Positions 52,310-61,811 of a stretch of DNA of 64,000 nt are shown in pieces. The position numbers were made by a program, and so were the translations under genes. A model generated the notes under the pieces. It was not told the origin of the DNA, did no database searches, and saw nothing but the letters and a program-made list of their open reading frames with translations. Every line of letters starts with the position of its first letter. Within the stretch, counting starts at the first letter, position 1. The DNA is taken from contig PGCN01000012.1 in assembly GCA_002786385.1 (NCBI GenBank), forward strand, positions 1 through 64,000. The letters run 5' to 3'. The stretch is from Flavobacterium sp. FEMGT703F. GTDB taxonomy: Bacteria; Bacteroidota; Bacteroidia; Flavobacteriales; Flavobacteriaceae.

Positions 52310-53677
52310 TTATACGGTAACGCTGGTAAAAGCCATGCGGACAGCGCCGTCTTCATCGATGTGTGTGAGCTGAATCTCGTGTAAGGTATTAACCAATTCC
52401 GGATTCCAAGGCGTTTTTACTTTGACGTAGTTTTCGGTAAAACCGTGAATGTAACCCTCTTTGTTTTCGCCTTCAAACAAAACCGTTCTGTGCGTACCAA
52501 TCTGACTTTCGTAAAAAGCACGGCGTTTTTTCACCGATAAGCCACGAAGCATTTTACTGCGTTTTGCTCTAACGTTCATCGGCACTACACCGTCCATCAA
52601 AACAGCTTCTGTATTGTCTCTCTCCGAATACGTAAACACGTGCAAATACGAAATATCCAACTCGTTTAAAAAGTGATAAGTTTCTAAGAAATGCTCATCC
52701 GTTTCGCCCGGAAAGCCCACAATAACATCTACACCGATACAAGCATGCGGCATTACTTCACGGATTTTATTTACCCTGTCGACATACACTTCGCGCAAAT
52801 AACGGCGTTTCATTTTCTTTAAAATATCGTTACTGCCGCTTTGCAACGGAATATGGAAATGCGGCACAAAAGTGCGGCTTTGCGACACAAATTCGATGGT
52901 TTCGTTTTTCAACAAATTCGGTTCGATTGAAGAAATGCGCAAGCGTTCGATACCTTCCACTTCGTCTAACGCTTTGACCAAATCTAAGAATGTATGTTCG
53001 TGTTTTTTGTTGCCGAATTCACCTTTACCGTAATCTCCGATGTTTACGCCGGTTAGCACAATTTCTTTGATGCCTTGTTGGGAAATTTCATAGGCATTTT
53101 TCAATACGTTATCCAATGCATCGCTGCGAGAAATACCTCGGGCCAACGGTATGGTACAATAAGTACACTTGTAATCGCAGCCGTCTTGTACTTTTAAAAA
53201 CGCACGAGTTCTGTCGCCTATAGAGTAACTGCCGACATAAAAATCGGCCTCTTCGATTTCGCACGAATGCACTTCGCCCATTTGGTTTTTGGACAAATCG
53301 TTGAGATAATCAGTGATTTTGAATTTTTCGGTAGCACCCAAAACCAAATCGACACCGTCAACAGCGGCCAGTTCTTCCGGTTTTAGCTGGGCATAACAAC
53401 CAACTGCGGCCACAAAAGCATTATCGTTGAGCTTCAGCGCTTTTTTCACCACTTGTTTGAATTGCTTATCGGCATTATCCGTGACAGAGCAAGTGTTGAT
53501 GACATAAATATCAGCCACTTCTTCAAAGTCAACGCGTTCAAAACCTTCGTCTTGGAAATTTCTCGCAATAGTAGAGGTTTCAGAGAAATTCAATTTGCAC
53601 CCTAAAGTATAAAAGGCGACTTTCTTTGCTTCGCCAGTTCGCTGACGCTCGTGTTTATTTTCCATAAGTAAGCTCAA
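52310..53677 (-). CDS. mtaB: tRNA threonylcarbamoyladenosine methylthiotransferase MtaB
   Basis: MtaB adds a methylthio group to threonylcarbamoyladenosine at position 37 of tRNAs reading ANN codons, using two iron-sulfur clusters and S-adenosylmethionine. This 455-aa protein has the N-terminal UPF0004 domain with Cys in TLGCKLNFSE, NTCSVTDNADKQ and AVGCYAQLKP, the radical-SAM motif GCDYKCTYCTIP (about 168-179), and a C-terminal TRAM-like domain. It is full length. The start MSLLMENKHERQ could instead be the internal ATG four residues on. A TATATTTG -7 element lies 32 bases upstream. Confidence 0.95.
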   Translation of the reverse strand: MSLLMENKHERQRTGEAKKVAFYTLGCKLNFSETSTIARNFQDEGFERVDFEEVADIYVINTCSVTDNADKQFKQVVKKALKLNDNAFVAAVGCYAQLKPEELAAVDGVDLVLGATEKFKITDYLNDLSKNQMGEVHSCEIEEADFYVGSYSIGDRTRAFLKVQDGCDYKCTYCTIPLARGISRSDALDNVLKNAYEISQQGIKEIVLTGVNIGDYGKGEFGNKKHEHTFLDLVKALDEVEGIERLRISSIEPNLLKNETIEFVSQSRTFVPHFHIPLQSGSNDILKKMKRRYLREVYVDRVNKIREVMPHACIGVDVIVGFPGETDEHFLETYHFLNELDISYLHVFTYSERDNTEAVLMDGVVPMNVRAKRSKMLRGLSVKKRRAFYESQIGTHRTVLFEGENKEGYIHGFTENYVKVKTPWNPELVNTLHEIQLTHIDEDGAVRMAFTSVTV

Positions 53678-53708
53678 TTGATGAAATCGTTGTCAAAAAT
53701 TGAGGGTA

Positions 53709-53716
53709 CAAATATA
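53709..53716 (-). promoter_or_regulatory. Promoter -7 element of mtaB
   Basis: The minus strand reads TATATTTG, matching TAnnTTTG, 31 bases before the mtaB start codon. This suggests mtaB is transcribed separately from the upstream pair at 53755-55263. Confidence 0.5.
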
Positions 53717-53754
53717 CTCAGATATTTTATGTTAGTTAAAAAGCAATGTGAAAT

Positions 53755-54084
53755 TTAATTAACTTCATCTGTTGAATTGCCGATATTATCAATGGAATCG
53801 ATTTCAACTACTTCGGATTTCCATTTTTTATCTAAAATCAAATACAAAATATAACAGGATAAAAGACCTACAGGGATATCCATAAATCGAATCACTGCAT
53901 TATTTTCAAAATCTATTCCCCAACCAAAAATCTCATTTAAAACACCTAGCAGCAAACCAACAAAGAGCGATCCACCAACATAAACCAAAATTCCGAACCA
54001 ACCATTATGTTTGGATTTATTGTATCCAACAGCAAGTTCTGAAAATTTCTTCCAAATAAAATAAAAAAATAATATACTCAACAT
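53755..54084 (-). CDS. Small membrane protein downstream of the nucleotidyltransferase
   Basis: This 109-aa protein has three membrane segments (about 3-14, 26-48 and 65-85) and an acidic C-terminal tail. Its GWFGILVYVGGSLFVGLLLG segment is Gly-rich. I do not recognise a family. Its start codon lies 3 bases after the stop of the GlmU-like gene, so the two share a transcript. Function is unknown. Confidence 0.7.
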   Translation of the reverse strand: MLSILFFYFIWKKFSELAVGYNKSKHNGWFGILVYVGGSLFVGLLLGVLNEIFGWGIDFENNAVIRFMDIPVGLLSCYILYLILDKKWKSEVVEIDSIDNIGNSTDEVN

Positions 54085-54087
54085 AAC

Positions 54088-55263
54088 CTACTCTTTTCTG
54101 TATTTCTGTGTTATTTCAAAAACGTGTTGTAAAATGTTTGCATCTTCTTCGGTAAAGGCTACATTGCGACGTGCCATTACAATTTTAGCCGTTTGAAAAG
54201 CCTTATTGGTCATATAGGTAGTGAAACCGGATGCGCCGCCCCAAGAGAAACTCGGCACAAAATTGCGCGGAAAGCCCGCTCCGAAAATATTGGCAAAAAC
54301 CCCGACAACCGTTCCGGTGTTGAACATGGTGTTGATACCACATTTGCTGTGATCTCCCATCATTAGACCGCAAAACTGCAAACCGGTTTTGGCAAAACCT
54401 TGCGTTTCATAGCTCCACAAACGCACTTCTTCGTAATTGTTTTTCAAATTTGAGTTGTTGCTGTCGGCACCGATATTGCACCACTCGCCCAACACGGCAT
54501 TGCCTAAAAATCCGTCGTGTCCTTTATTGGAATAACCCATCAAAACCGAGTTACTCACTTCGCCGCCGATAACCGAATGCGGACCAACCGTGGTGGCGCC
54601 ATAGACTTTGGTGGCCAATTTCACCCTACCCGATTCGCACAAAGCAAACGGACCACGAATGACAGAACCTTCCATAATTTCGGCATTCTTACCGATATAA
54701 ATCGGTCCGGTTGAGGCGTTTAATGTCACAAACTCCAACTTAGCGCCTTCTTCAATAAAAATATTTTCGGGAGCTATTACATTAACGCTTTTAGGAATGG
54801 GTTGCGAATGTCTGTCTTCGGTAATGAGTTCGAAATCTTCGCGAAGCGCCGCATCGTTTTTAGCAAAAATATCCCAAGTGTGTTCTATTTTGAGGCCTTC
54901 TTCGGTATATTCGATGATTTCATAGGCATCAAAATCGACTTCCTCTTGGGTATCGTTGGTGTAAAAAGCCACTACTTCATCGCCTTGGAAAATGGCTTGA
55001 TTTTTTTCCAAACTCTTTACCAATTCAACCAATACTTCATTGGGTAAAAAAGAAGCGTTAACCATCACATTGTCTTCCATTTCTACCATAGGAAATTTTT
55101 CCGAAAGGTATTCCTCTGTTAAAGTAGTAGTGGTATACCCAAGGTATTTTTCCCATTTTTCACGTATGGTTAGTATCCCAACGCGAATATCGGCAACCGG
55201 TCGGGTAAACGTAAAAGGCAATAAGGCATTGCGTACCGTTCCGTCAAAAAGTATGTAGTTCAT
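54088..55263 (-). CDS. GlmU-like sugar nucleotidyltransferase with left-handed beta-helix
   Basis: This 391-aa protein opens MNYILFDGTVRNALLPFTFT, followed by RPVADIRVGILTIREKW; the 'FT.TRP.ADIR.G' form is a Bacteroidota variant of the nucleotidyltransferase start and lacks the classical GxGTRM loop of GlmU. The C-terminal half (about 175-350) holds hexapeptide repeats: 'VIAPENIFIEEGAKLEFV', IYIGKNAEIMEGSVIRGPFA, VGPHSVIGGEVSNSVLMGYS and WCNIGADSNNSNL. It probably transfers or acetylates a sugar phosphate in cell-wall or LPS synthesis; the exact substrate is uncertain. Confidence 0.85.
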   Translation of the reverse strand: MNYILFDGTVRNALLPFTFTRPVADIRVGILTIREKWEKYLGYTTTTLTEEYLSEKFPMVEMEDNVMVNASFLPNEVLVELVKSLEKNQAIFQGDEVVAFYTNDTQEEVDFDAYEIIEYTEEGLKIEHTWDIFAKNDAALREDFELITEDRHSQPIPKSVNVIAPENIFIEEGAKLEFVTLNASTGPIYIGKNAEIMEGSVIRGPFALCESGRVKLATKVYGATTVGPHSVIGGEVSNSVLMGYSNKGHDGFLGNAVLGEWCNIGADSNNSNLKNNYEEVRLWSYETQGFAKTGLQFCGLMMGDHSKCGINTMFNTGTVVGVFANIFGAGFPRNFVPSFSWGGASGFTTYMTNKAFQTAKIVMARRNVAFTEEDANILQHVFEITQKYRKE

Positions 55264-55347
55264 TGAAATTGCGAATTAAAAAAGTTGCGAGTTCAAAGTT
55301 TGTAAAAAAAATTCGTTCGGCAAGGTCTCGGAGCAAAGTTTATTGCA

Positions 55348-55378
55348 TAAAAAAACCACTCACTTTCGTGAATGGTCT
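55348..55378 (-). terminator. Terminator of rpmE2
   Basis: On the minus strand ACCATTCAC, GAAA and GTGAGTGGT form a 9-bp stem with a tetraloop, followed by a T-run. It lies 26 bases after the stop codon. Confidence 0.9.
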
Positions 55379-55403
55379 TTCTAAAATTTGAACACTGAAA
55401 CTA

Positions 55404-55655
55404 CTATTTTGCGTGTTTAGCGTATTTGCTTTTGAATTTATCAATACGTCCAGCTGTATCGATAAGTTTAGATTTACCTGTGTAGAACGGGTGAGAAGTT
55501 CTTGAAATCTCCATTTTGTACACTGGGTATTCAACACCTTCGTGAACGATAGTTTCTTTAGTTTCTACTGTAGATTTAGTGATGAACACATCTTCGTTCG
55601 ACATGTCTTTGAAAGCAACTAATCTGTAATTTTCCGGGTGAATTCCTTTTTTCAT
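55404..55655 (-). CDS. rpmE2: 50S ribosomal protein L31 type B
   Basis: This 83-aa protein begins MKKGIHPENYRLVAFKDMS and contains SRTSHPFYTGKSKLIDTAGR followed by DKFKSKY, the type B L31 pattern. It has no cysteine, so it does not bind zinc, unlike type A L31. A TTTG and TATTTTTG promoter pair lies upstream and a terminator downstream, so it is a single-gene unit. Confidence 0.97.
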   Translation of the reverse strand: MKKGIHPENYRLVAFKDMSNEDVFITKSTVETKETIVHEGVEYPVYKMEISRTSHPFYTGKSKLIDTAGRIDKFKSKYAKHAK

Positions 55656-55759
55656 GATAAATCTTTTTATGTTTTTGAAGTAGTTCGTTTTGAAGCTTTC
55701 TACTCGAAAGGTGTAAACTGGCTACAACTTTTACTAATTTGTTTTTTAATTTGAGTGTG

Positions 55760-55789
55760 CAAAAATACAATTTTTTTGTAATAATCAAA
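55760..55789 (-). promoter_or_regulatory. Promoter of rpmE2
   Basis: The minus strand has TTTG (55786-55789 on plus as CAAA), 18 bases, then TATTTTTG (55760-55767). This fits the Bacteroidota promoter. The start codon lies about 104 bases downstream, leaving a long 5' leader that could hold regulation. Confidence 0.65.
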
Positions 55790-55847
55790 GACAAGTGTAA
55801 CTTTTTTTAATTGTTTTCAACTTACTGCTAAGTAATCGCGGAATTAC

Positions 55848-55855
55848 TATATTTG
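55848..55855 (+). promoter_or_regulatory. Promoter -7 element of the 55880 operon
   Basis: TATATTTG at 55848-55855 matches TAnnTTTG, 24 bases before the ATG at 55880. A -33 TTG is not at the expected spacing. Confidence 0.5.
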
Positions 55856-55879
55856 TTAATTAATTTTTTACAATCAATT

Positions 55880-56389
55880 ATGGAAAAAACTTCGTCAAAA
55901 AGCCTGATTCTCAGCTACGGATTCTTATTAGGATTAGTAAGTATTTTAATGTCTGTTCTTAAATATGTCCTGTCAAGCAACTATTTGGAGAAAAATTTCT
56001 TCGAAACGCTGGCGGGAATTTTGATTACTGTTGCCTTAGTCGTGCTTCCTATTTACTATTACAGAAAAAACAACAACGGTCTTTTGTCGTTGAGTCAGTC
56101 CATCAAAATTGGCTTAGGTGTTTCTGCTATTGCCGGAATTATTGGAGCGATTTACTTCTTCGTATTTGCCAATTACATCGAGCCTAATTTTGCAGATAAC
56201 TTGATGAATGTACAAATGAAAGAAGCGATGGCCTCTAATCCGAATGTTTCCGAAGCACAAATGCAAGAAGGTATGGAAATGGCCAAAGGTTTTATGATGC
56301 CAATGTTTTATGCCATGGTAATCCTTTCAAATTTATTTTTCGGATTAATCATTTCATTAATTGCAGGTCTGGTATTAAGAAAGGAATAA
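55880..56389 (+). CDS. DUF4199 membrane protein
   Basis: This 169-aa protein has four membrane segments (about 9-28, 40-58, 72-95 and 140-162). The pattern 'GFLLGLVSILMSVLKYVLSS', LPIYYYRKNNNG, 'LSLSQSIKIGLGVSAIAGII' and ADNLMNVQMKEAM is typical of DUF4199. It starts the 55880-60934 operon: the glycosyltransferase gene follows after 5 bases. Such a pairing of DUF4199 with a GT2 enzyme is common in Flavobacteria and suggests a role near the membrane in polysaccharide or lipid modification. The ATG at 55880 is chosen over the TTG at 55853. Confidence 0.88.
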   Translation: MEKTSSKSLILSYGFLLGLVSILMSVLKYVLSSNYLEKNFFETLAGILITVALVVLPIYYYRKNNNGLLSLSQSIKIGLGVSAIAGIIGAIYFFVFANYIEPNFADNLMNVQMKEAMASNPNVSEAQMQEGMEMAKGFMMPMFYAMVILSNLFFGLIISLIAGLVLRKE

Positions 56390-56394
56390 ACTAA

Positions 56395-57351
56395 ATGAAT
56401 TTATCCATTATCATTCCGCTTTTAAACGAGCAGGAATCTTTACCCGAATTACACCAATGGATTGTCAAAGTCATGACAACCCACAATTATACGTATGAAG
56501 TTATCTTTATAGACGACGGAAGTACCGATAACTCTTGGCAAATTATTGCCGATTTATCCAAAAGCAATCCCAATGTAAAGGGCATTCGATTTTTAAGAAA
56601 CTTCGGAAAATCACAAGCCTTGCACGCTGGTTTTGCCAAAGCCAAAGGCGACGTAGTCATTACCATGGATGCCGATTTACAAGACAGTCCGGACGAAATT
56701 CCGGATTTGTACAATATGATTATGCAACAAAACTTCGACTTGGTTTCAGGCTGGAAGAAAAAACGTTACGACTCAGTTGTTGCCAAAAATTTACCGTCTA
56801 AATTATTTAACTGGGCGGCTCGTAAAACTTCGGGCGTTTATTTGAATGATTTCAATTGCGGATTGAAAGCCTACAAAAACGTAGTCATCAAAAACATAGA
56901 AGTTTCCGGTGAAATGCACCGCTACATTCCGGTATTGGCCAAAAATGCCGGTTTCGGAAAAATCGGTGAGAAGGTTGTTATCCATCAAGCCCGAAAATAC
57001 GGCGAATCCAAATTCGGCATGAGTCGTTTTATCAATGGCTTCTTGGATTTAATTACGATTTGGTTTTTGTCGCGTTACGGCAAAAGACCGATGCACTTGT
57101 TTGGAGCTGTTGGTGTATTGATGTTTGTCATCGGATTTTTAGCTACCGGCGCCATCATAACGCTAAAATTAATCAAACTCTATTCGGGCTATCACACCAT
57201 TTTAGTGACCGACAATCCCCTATTCTACATCGCTTTAACGGCCATGATATTAGGCTCACAATTGTTCCTTGCCGGATTTTTGGGAGAAATCATCCTGAGA
57301 ACCAAAAACAACGAAGAGCGTTATAAAATTTCGACTGAAGTAAATTTGTAA
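56395..57351 (+). CDS. Family 2 glycosyltransferase, polyprenyl-phosphate type
   Basis: This 318-aa protein has a GT-A fold N-terminal domain (about 1-215) with IIPLLNEQESLPEL, FIDDGSTDNSW (about 38-48) and TMDADLQDSPDEI (about 90-102) carrying the DxD-like metal site, and two C-terminal membrane segments (about 233-258 and 270-300). This layout matches DPM1/ArnC/GtrB enzymes, which load a sugar onto undecaprenyl phosphate on the inner face of the membrane. It lies 5 bases after the DUF4199 gene and 26 bases before the phosphosugar mutase gene. Confidence 0.93.
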   Translation: MNLSIIIPLLNEQESLPELHQWIVKVMTTHNYTYEVIFIDDGSTDNSWQIIADLSKSNPNVKGIRFLRNFGKSQALHAGFAKAKGDVVITMDADLQDSPDEIPDLYNMIMQQNFDLVSGWKKKRYDSVVAKNLPSKLFNWAARKTSGVYLNDFNCGLKAYKNVVIKNIEVSGEMHRYIPVLAKNAGFGKIGEKVVIHQARKYGESKFGMSRFINGFLDLITIWFLSRYGKRPMHLFGAVGVLMFVIGFLATGAIITLKLIKLYSGYHTILVTDNPLFYIALTAMILGSQLFLAGFLGEIILRTKNNEERYKISTEVNL

Positions 57352-57377
57352 TTTATTTCAAATATAATATCCACAAT

Positions 57378-59105
57378 ATGCATATCGATCAATCCATATT
57401 AGACAAAGTGAACGAATGGTTGACACCAACCTTCGACAACGATACTCAAAACCAAATCAAAGAAATGATGACCACTTCTCCCAAAAATTTGGAGGAGAGT
57501 TTTTATAAAAATTTAGAATTCGGAACCGGCGGTATGCGAGGTATTATGGGCGTTGGCACCAACCGAATCAACAAATACACTTTGGGTAAAAACACCCAAG
57601 GCATTTCAGAATACTTAAAAAAATCGTTCCCCGGAGAAGACTTAAAAGTGGTCATTGCCTACGATTGTCGCCACAACAGCGATACTTTAGGAAAAGTAGT
57701 AGCCGATGTATTTTCGGCCAATGGCATTAAGGTTTTTCTTTTCTCAGAAATGCGCCCTACTCCGGAACTTTCTTTTGCATTAAAACACTTAAACTGCCAT
57801 GCTGGAATTGTTTTAACGGCTTCACACAATCCGCCGGAATACAATGGCTACAAAGTATATTGGCAAGACGGTGGGCAATTGGTTCCACCACAAGATGGTG
57901 AAATCATTGAAGTAATTGAACGCTTAAAATACAGCGAAATTAATTTTGAAGCCAATGAAAGTTTAATCGAATACATCAGCACAGAAGTAGATGAAGCTTT
58001 TGCCGAATCAACAGTGGCCAATGCGAGTTTTAATACCTCGGCTTCTGCTAAGGCGGGATTAAAAATTGTTTACACTTCACTGCACGGCACTTCTATTAAA
58101 ATGGTGCCGAATGTTTTAGCTAAAGCCGGTTATACTGATGTGAATATCGTACCGGAACAAGCAGAACCCAATGGGGATTTCCCAACCGTAGTTTCGCCTA
58201 ACCCGGAAGAACCGGAGGCATTGACTATGGCGTTAGCGTTGGCGGAAAAACTAAATGCGGATATTGTTTTCGGTACCGATCCTGACAGTGACCGATTAGG
58301 TGTAGCGGTTCGTGACACACAAAACAATATGCTATTGCTCAACGGAAACCAAACCATGGTTATCATGACGCATTACTTGCTGGAGCAATGGCAAAAAGCC
58401 GGCAAAATTAACGGCAAACAATTTATCGGTTCTACTATCGTGTCTACGCCTATGATGTTGGAGTTGGCTTCAGCTTACAACGTAGAATGTAAAGTAGGTT
58501 TGACCGGTTTCAAATGGATTGCCAAATTCATCAAAGATTTTCCTAAATTACAATTTATAGGTGGCGGAGAAGAAAGTTTTGGTTTTATGGTAGGCGATGC
58601 CGTTCGTGATAAAGATGCCGTAGGTGCTATTTTATTAATGTGTGAAATTGCCGCTCAAGCGAAAGAAAACAACAGCTCGGTTTACGAATACTTGCAACAA
58701 ATGTATGTGTATTACGGTTTTTACAAAGAACACCTGATTTCACTGACCAAAAAAGGCATTGAAGGTGCCAACGAAATCAAACAAATGATGGTTGACTTGC
58801 GTGAAAATCCTTTAGCGGAAATCAACGGGCAAAGAGTTATTATGGTAGAAGATTACCAAAACGCCACGGCTAAAAACTTATTAAGCGGTGAAGTAGAAAC
58901 GCTAACGGTACCAAAATCCAATGTATTAATTTACTATTTGGAAGATGGCTCGAAAATTTGCGCCAGACCAAGCGGTACGGAACCGAAAATCAAGTTCTAT
59001 TTCAGTGTCAATTGCGCTATTGAAAGTTTGAGTGACCTACCGGAAGCGGAAAAACAATTAGACCAAAAAATTAAAAACATCATTGCTGAAATGCAACTGA
59101 ACTAA
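57378..59105 (+). CDS. Phospho-sugar mutase (phosphoglucomutase/phosphomannomutase family)
   Basis: This 575-aa protein has the alpha-D-phosphohexomutase marks: GTGGMRGIMG near residue 48, the phosphorylated Ser in VLTASHNPPEYNGYKVYW (about residue 150), the metal-binding GTDPDSDRLGVAV (about 299-311), the sugar-binding GGGEESFGFMVGD (about 396) and the phosphate-binding RPSGTEPKIKFYF (about 530). It interconverts hexose 1- and 6-phosphates, giving precursors for surface glycans, in line with the adjacent glycosyltransferase. Its stop codon overlaps the next start by one base (TAATG). Confidence 0.96.
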   Translation: MHIDQSILDKVNEWLTPTFDNDTQNQIKEMMTTSPKNLEESFYKNLEFGTGGMRGIMGVGTNRINKYTLGKNTQGISEYLKKSFPGEDLKVVIAYDCRHNSDTLGKVVADVFSANGIKVFLFSEMRPTPELSFALKHLNCHAGIVLTASHNPPEYNGYKVYWQDGGQLVPPQDGEIIEVIERLKYSEINFEANESLIEYISTEVDEAFAESTVANASFNTSASAKAGLKIVYTSLHGTSIKMVPNVLAKAGYTDVNIVPEQAEPNGDFPTVVSPNPEEPEALTMALALAEKLNADIVFGTDPDSDRLGVAVRDTQNNMLLLNGNQTMVIMTHYLLEQWQKAGKINGKQFIGSTIVSTPMMLELASAYNVECKVGLTGFKWIAKFIKDFPKLQFIGGGEESFGFMVGDAVRDKDAVGAILLMCEIAAQAKENNSSVYEYLQQMYVYYGFYKEHLISLTKKGIEGANEIKQMMVDLRENPLAEINGQRVIMVEDYQNATAKNLLSGEVETLTVPKSNVLIYYLEDGSKICARPSGTEPKIKFYFSVNCAIESLSDLPEAEKQLDQKIKNIIAEMQLN

Positions 59106-60934
59106 TGGATGACAATTTAAAAAAGATTATTCCTTTTGCTAAGAAGTACAAGAGTAACGTTATTTGGAATGTTATTCACAACATCTTATATGCGCTTTTC
59201 GGCACCATAGGAATGGTTATGATTTTTCCGGTATTGAAAGTACTTTTCGGCAATGAAGAAAAAGTAACACAATTACCAACTTATGAAGGAATCGGAAAGC
59301 TAGATGACTACCTGAATGATACTTTATTTTACTATGTAAATTACTTTTCGGAAACGCACGGTCCTAATTATGCTTTGTTATTGACCGTTTCTATTGTTGT
59401 AGTGACCTTCTTGTTTAAAAACTTGTTCGGTTATTTAGGCTTGCAGAATTTAACCAAATTAAAAACAGGCGTTTTGCGCGATTTGCGCGAAAAAATGTTT
59501 AAAAAAATCATTGAATTGCCGGTTCCGTACTATTCAGAAAAAAGAAAAGGCGATGTTATGGCACGCATGTTGGGTGATATCAACGAAGTGCAAAATTCAT
59601 TTTTCATGGTTTTGGAACTCATCATTAAAGAGCCGCTTACTATTGTTTTCTCCTTGATTGCGATGATTAACATTAGTTGGAAGTTGACGTTATTTGTGTT
59701 CATTTTCATCCCGGTTTCCGGTTTTATTATTTCTAAAGTTGGAAAATCCCTGAAGTCTAAATCGAAAAAAGCGCAACAGGAAAACGGTCATTTGATTTCG
59801 GTGGTTGAAGAAACACTGTCAGGGCTAAAAGTTGTGAAAAGCTATAATGCCGAAAATTATTTTTCCAATACATTCAACGAATCCATCAATCGTTTGTACA
59901 ATCTCACCAACAGTATCGGAAAGAAAAACAACTTAGCTTCTCCATTATCTGAATTTTTGGGAATTGTAGTCATTTCCATATTACTGTTTTACGGTGGTAA
60001 TTTAGTTTTGGTGGATAAGTCACTGGACGGCTCGCTGTTTATCGCTTACATTGGCTTAGCTTATAACATTTTGACTCCTGCCAAAGCCATTTCCAAAGCG
60101 TCTTATCAAGTTAAAAACGGATTGGCTGCAGCCGAACGTGTTTTTGAAGTCTTGGAAGTGGAAAACACCATTACGGACAAAATCGATGCTGTTGCTGTTA
60201 CGCAATTCAATCATCAAATCGAATTAAAAAATATCACTTTCGCTTATAATGAAGAACCGGTACTGAAAAAATTCTCGCTCACTATACCAAAAGGAAAAAC
60301 AGTGGCCTTGGTTGGACAATCCGGTTCCGGGAAAAGCACCATTGCCAATTTATTAACTCGTTTTTACGATGTTAACGAAGGTGAAATTCTAATCGACAAC
60401 CACAACGTGAAAGACGTAACGATGAAGTCGTTGCGCGGGCTAACCGGTTTAGTGACGCAAGACAGCATTATGTTTAACGGTTCTATCAGAGACAATATTC
60501 GTTTGGGAAAATTAGATGCCACTGATGCAGAAATCATCGAAGCTCTTAAAATTGCCAATGCCTATGAGTTTGTGAAAGATTTACCGGAAGGCATAGAAAC
60601 CAATATTGGCGACAGCGGTAATAAACTTTCGGGCGGACAAAAACAACGCTTGTCTATCGCTCGTGCGGTGTTGAAAAATCCTCCGATCATGATTTTGGAC
60701 GAAGCTACTTCCGCTTTGGATACGGAAAGCGAAAAATTTGTACAAGTAGCTTTGGAAAACATGATGCAAAACCGAACTTCCGTGGTGATTGCGCATCGTT
60801 TGTCTACCATTCAGAAAGCCGATGTGATTGTAGTAATGCACAAAGGCGAAATAGTTGAACAAGGCACACACGACGAATTATTAGCCAAAAACGGAACCTA
60901 TTCGAAATTGGTGGCCATGCAGTCGTTTGAATAA
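59105..60934 (+). CDS. ABC exporter (MsbA-like, fused permease and ATPase)
   Basis: This 609-aa half-transporter has six membrane segments in the first 330 or so residues, followed by a nucleotide-binding domain with Walker A GQSGSGKST (about 402-410), the Q-loop VTQDSIMFNGSI, the signature LSGGQKQRLSIARAV (about 507) and Walker B MILDEATSALDTESE, then the H-loop VVIAHRLSTI. MsbA-like exporters flip lipids or export lipid-linked material, so together with the glycosyltransferase and mutase it may form a surface-glycan pathway. Its ATG overlaps the mutase stop. I see no terminator after it within 60935-61023. Confidence 0.95.
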   Translation: MDDNLKKIIPFAKKYKSNVIWNVIHNILYALFGTIGMVMIFPVLKVLFGNEEKVTQLPTYEGIGKLDDYLNDTLFYYVNYFSETHGPNYALLLTVSIVVVTFLFKNLFGYLGLQNLTKLKTGVLRDLREKMFKKIIELPVPYYSEKRKGDVMARMLGDINEVQNSFFMVLELIIKEPLTIVFSLIAMINISWKLTLFVFIFIPVSGFIISKVGKSLKSKSKKAQQENGHLISVVEETLSGLKVVKSYNAENYFSNTFNESINRLYNLTNSIGKKNNLASPLSEFLGIVVISILLFYGGNLVLVDKSLDGSLFIAYIGLAYNILTPAKAISKASYQVKNGLAAAERVFEVLEVENTITDKIDAVAVTQFNHQIELKNITFAYNEEPVLKKFSLTIPKGKTVALVGQSGSGKSTIANLLTRFYDVNEGEILIDNHNVKDVTMKSLRGLTGLVTQDSIMFNGSIRDNIRLGKLDATDAEIIEALKIANAYEFVKDLPEGIETNIGDSGNKLSGGQKQRLSIARAVLKNPPIMILDEATSALDTESEKFVQVALENMMQNRTSVVIAHRLSTIQKADVIVVMHKGEIVEQGTHDELLAKNGTYSKLVAMQSFE

Positions 60935-61023
60935 ACCGCTCACTTTTTACAGTAAAATGCTAAAATATTTATCCCTTTTGTATGAATATATTTTCTATTT
61001 TAGGGCAGTAAAACAGACTCACT

Positions 61024-61809
61024 ATGGAAAATATCCTTTGTAAAAACTGTCAAACTACTACCAGTGGAAACTTCTGTTCCAATTGTGGTCAAAAAACCAA
61101 AACCCTAAGATTGGATTGGCAGTATATTAAAGACGAAGTAAAATATACGATACTTCACGTAAACAAAGGTTTCTTTTTCACTTTAAAAGAATTATACACT
61201 CGTCCGGGAGACACCATCAACGAATTTATTCAAGGTAAAAGAATCAACCATTACAAACCTATTCTCCTCTTGTTTGTTTTGGCGGGTATAAGTGGATTTT
61301 TATCGCTACAAGTAGACATGAACGCCCTTATGCAAGGCTACAATTCTCAAACCTTAAACTCCAAAGCCATGATGGAATACAACAAGGCGATGACTTGGAT
61401 GTTTAGCCATTACGCCCTTTTTGAAATTTTAGCCTTGCCCATAGTCTCTTTTTTATCGTGGTTATCCTTTAAAAAATGGGGATACAACTATATAGAAAAC
61501 ATCATTATCAACTGTTTTGCCGGTGGCCAACGATTGGTTTTCAGCATTATCAGTATTTTATTGTATCTAGTGGTTCCAAAAGAAGCTTTGGTAAAGTTTT
61601 CTTCTATTACAGCCATAATGACTTTTGGTCTTACAGTTTGGACTTATGCTTCTTTATACAAAGACAAGCCCAGAACGGCATTGATTCTGAGAATTTTATT
61701 ATTTCTCTTCTTACTTATACTGGTGTTCTTTATTTTCCTTGTAATCTTCACCATCATCTTTATGGTGTATTTGATTAAAGCCGGTATAGTGCCGATGCCC
61801 GGAAAATAA
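61024..61809 (+). CDS. DUF3667 membrane protein with N-terminal zinc ribbon
   Basis: This 261-aa protein starts with a zinc-ribbon, CKNCQTTTSGNFCSNCGQKT (four Cys near residues 5, 8, 17 and 20), then 'LRLDWQYIKDEVKYTILHVN', 'FFFTLKELYTRPGDTINEFI' and IQGKRINHYKPI. This is the DUF3667 pattern (zinc ribbon, then 'TRPG..I..FI.GKR...YKP'). Four to five membrane segments follow. The cytoplasmic domain probably binds zinc; no function is known. It ends 2 bases before the end of the convergent lipoprotein gene, with no terminator between them. Confidence 0.93.
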   Translation: MENILCKNCQTTTSGNFCSNCGQKTKTLRLDWQYIKDEVKYTILHVNKGFFFTLKELYTRPGDTINEFIQGKRINHYKPILLLFVLAGISGFLSLQVDMNALMQGYNSQTLNSKAMMEYNKAMTWMFSHYALFEILALPIVSFLSWLSFKKWGYNYIENIIINCFAGGQRLVFSIISILLYLVVPKEALVKFSSITAIMTFGLTVWTYASLYKDKPRTALILRILLFLFLLILVFFIFLVIFTIIFMVYLIKAGIVPMPGK

Positions 61810-61811
61810 GT

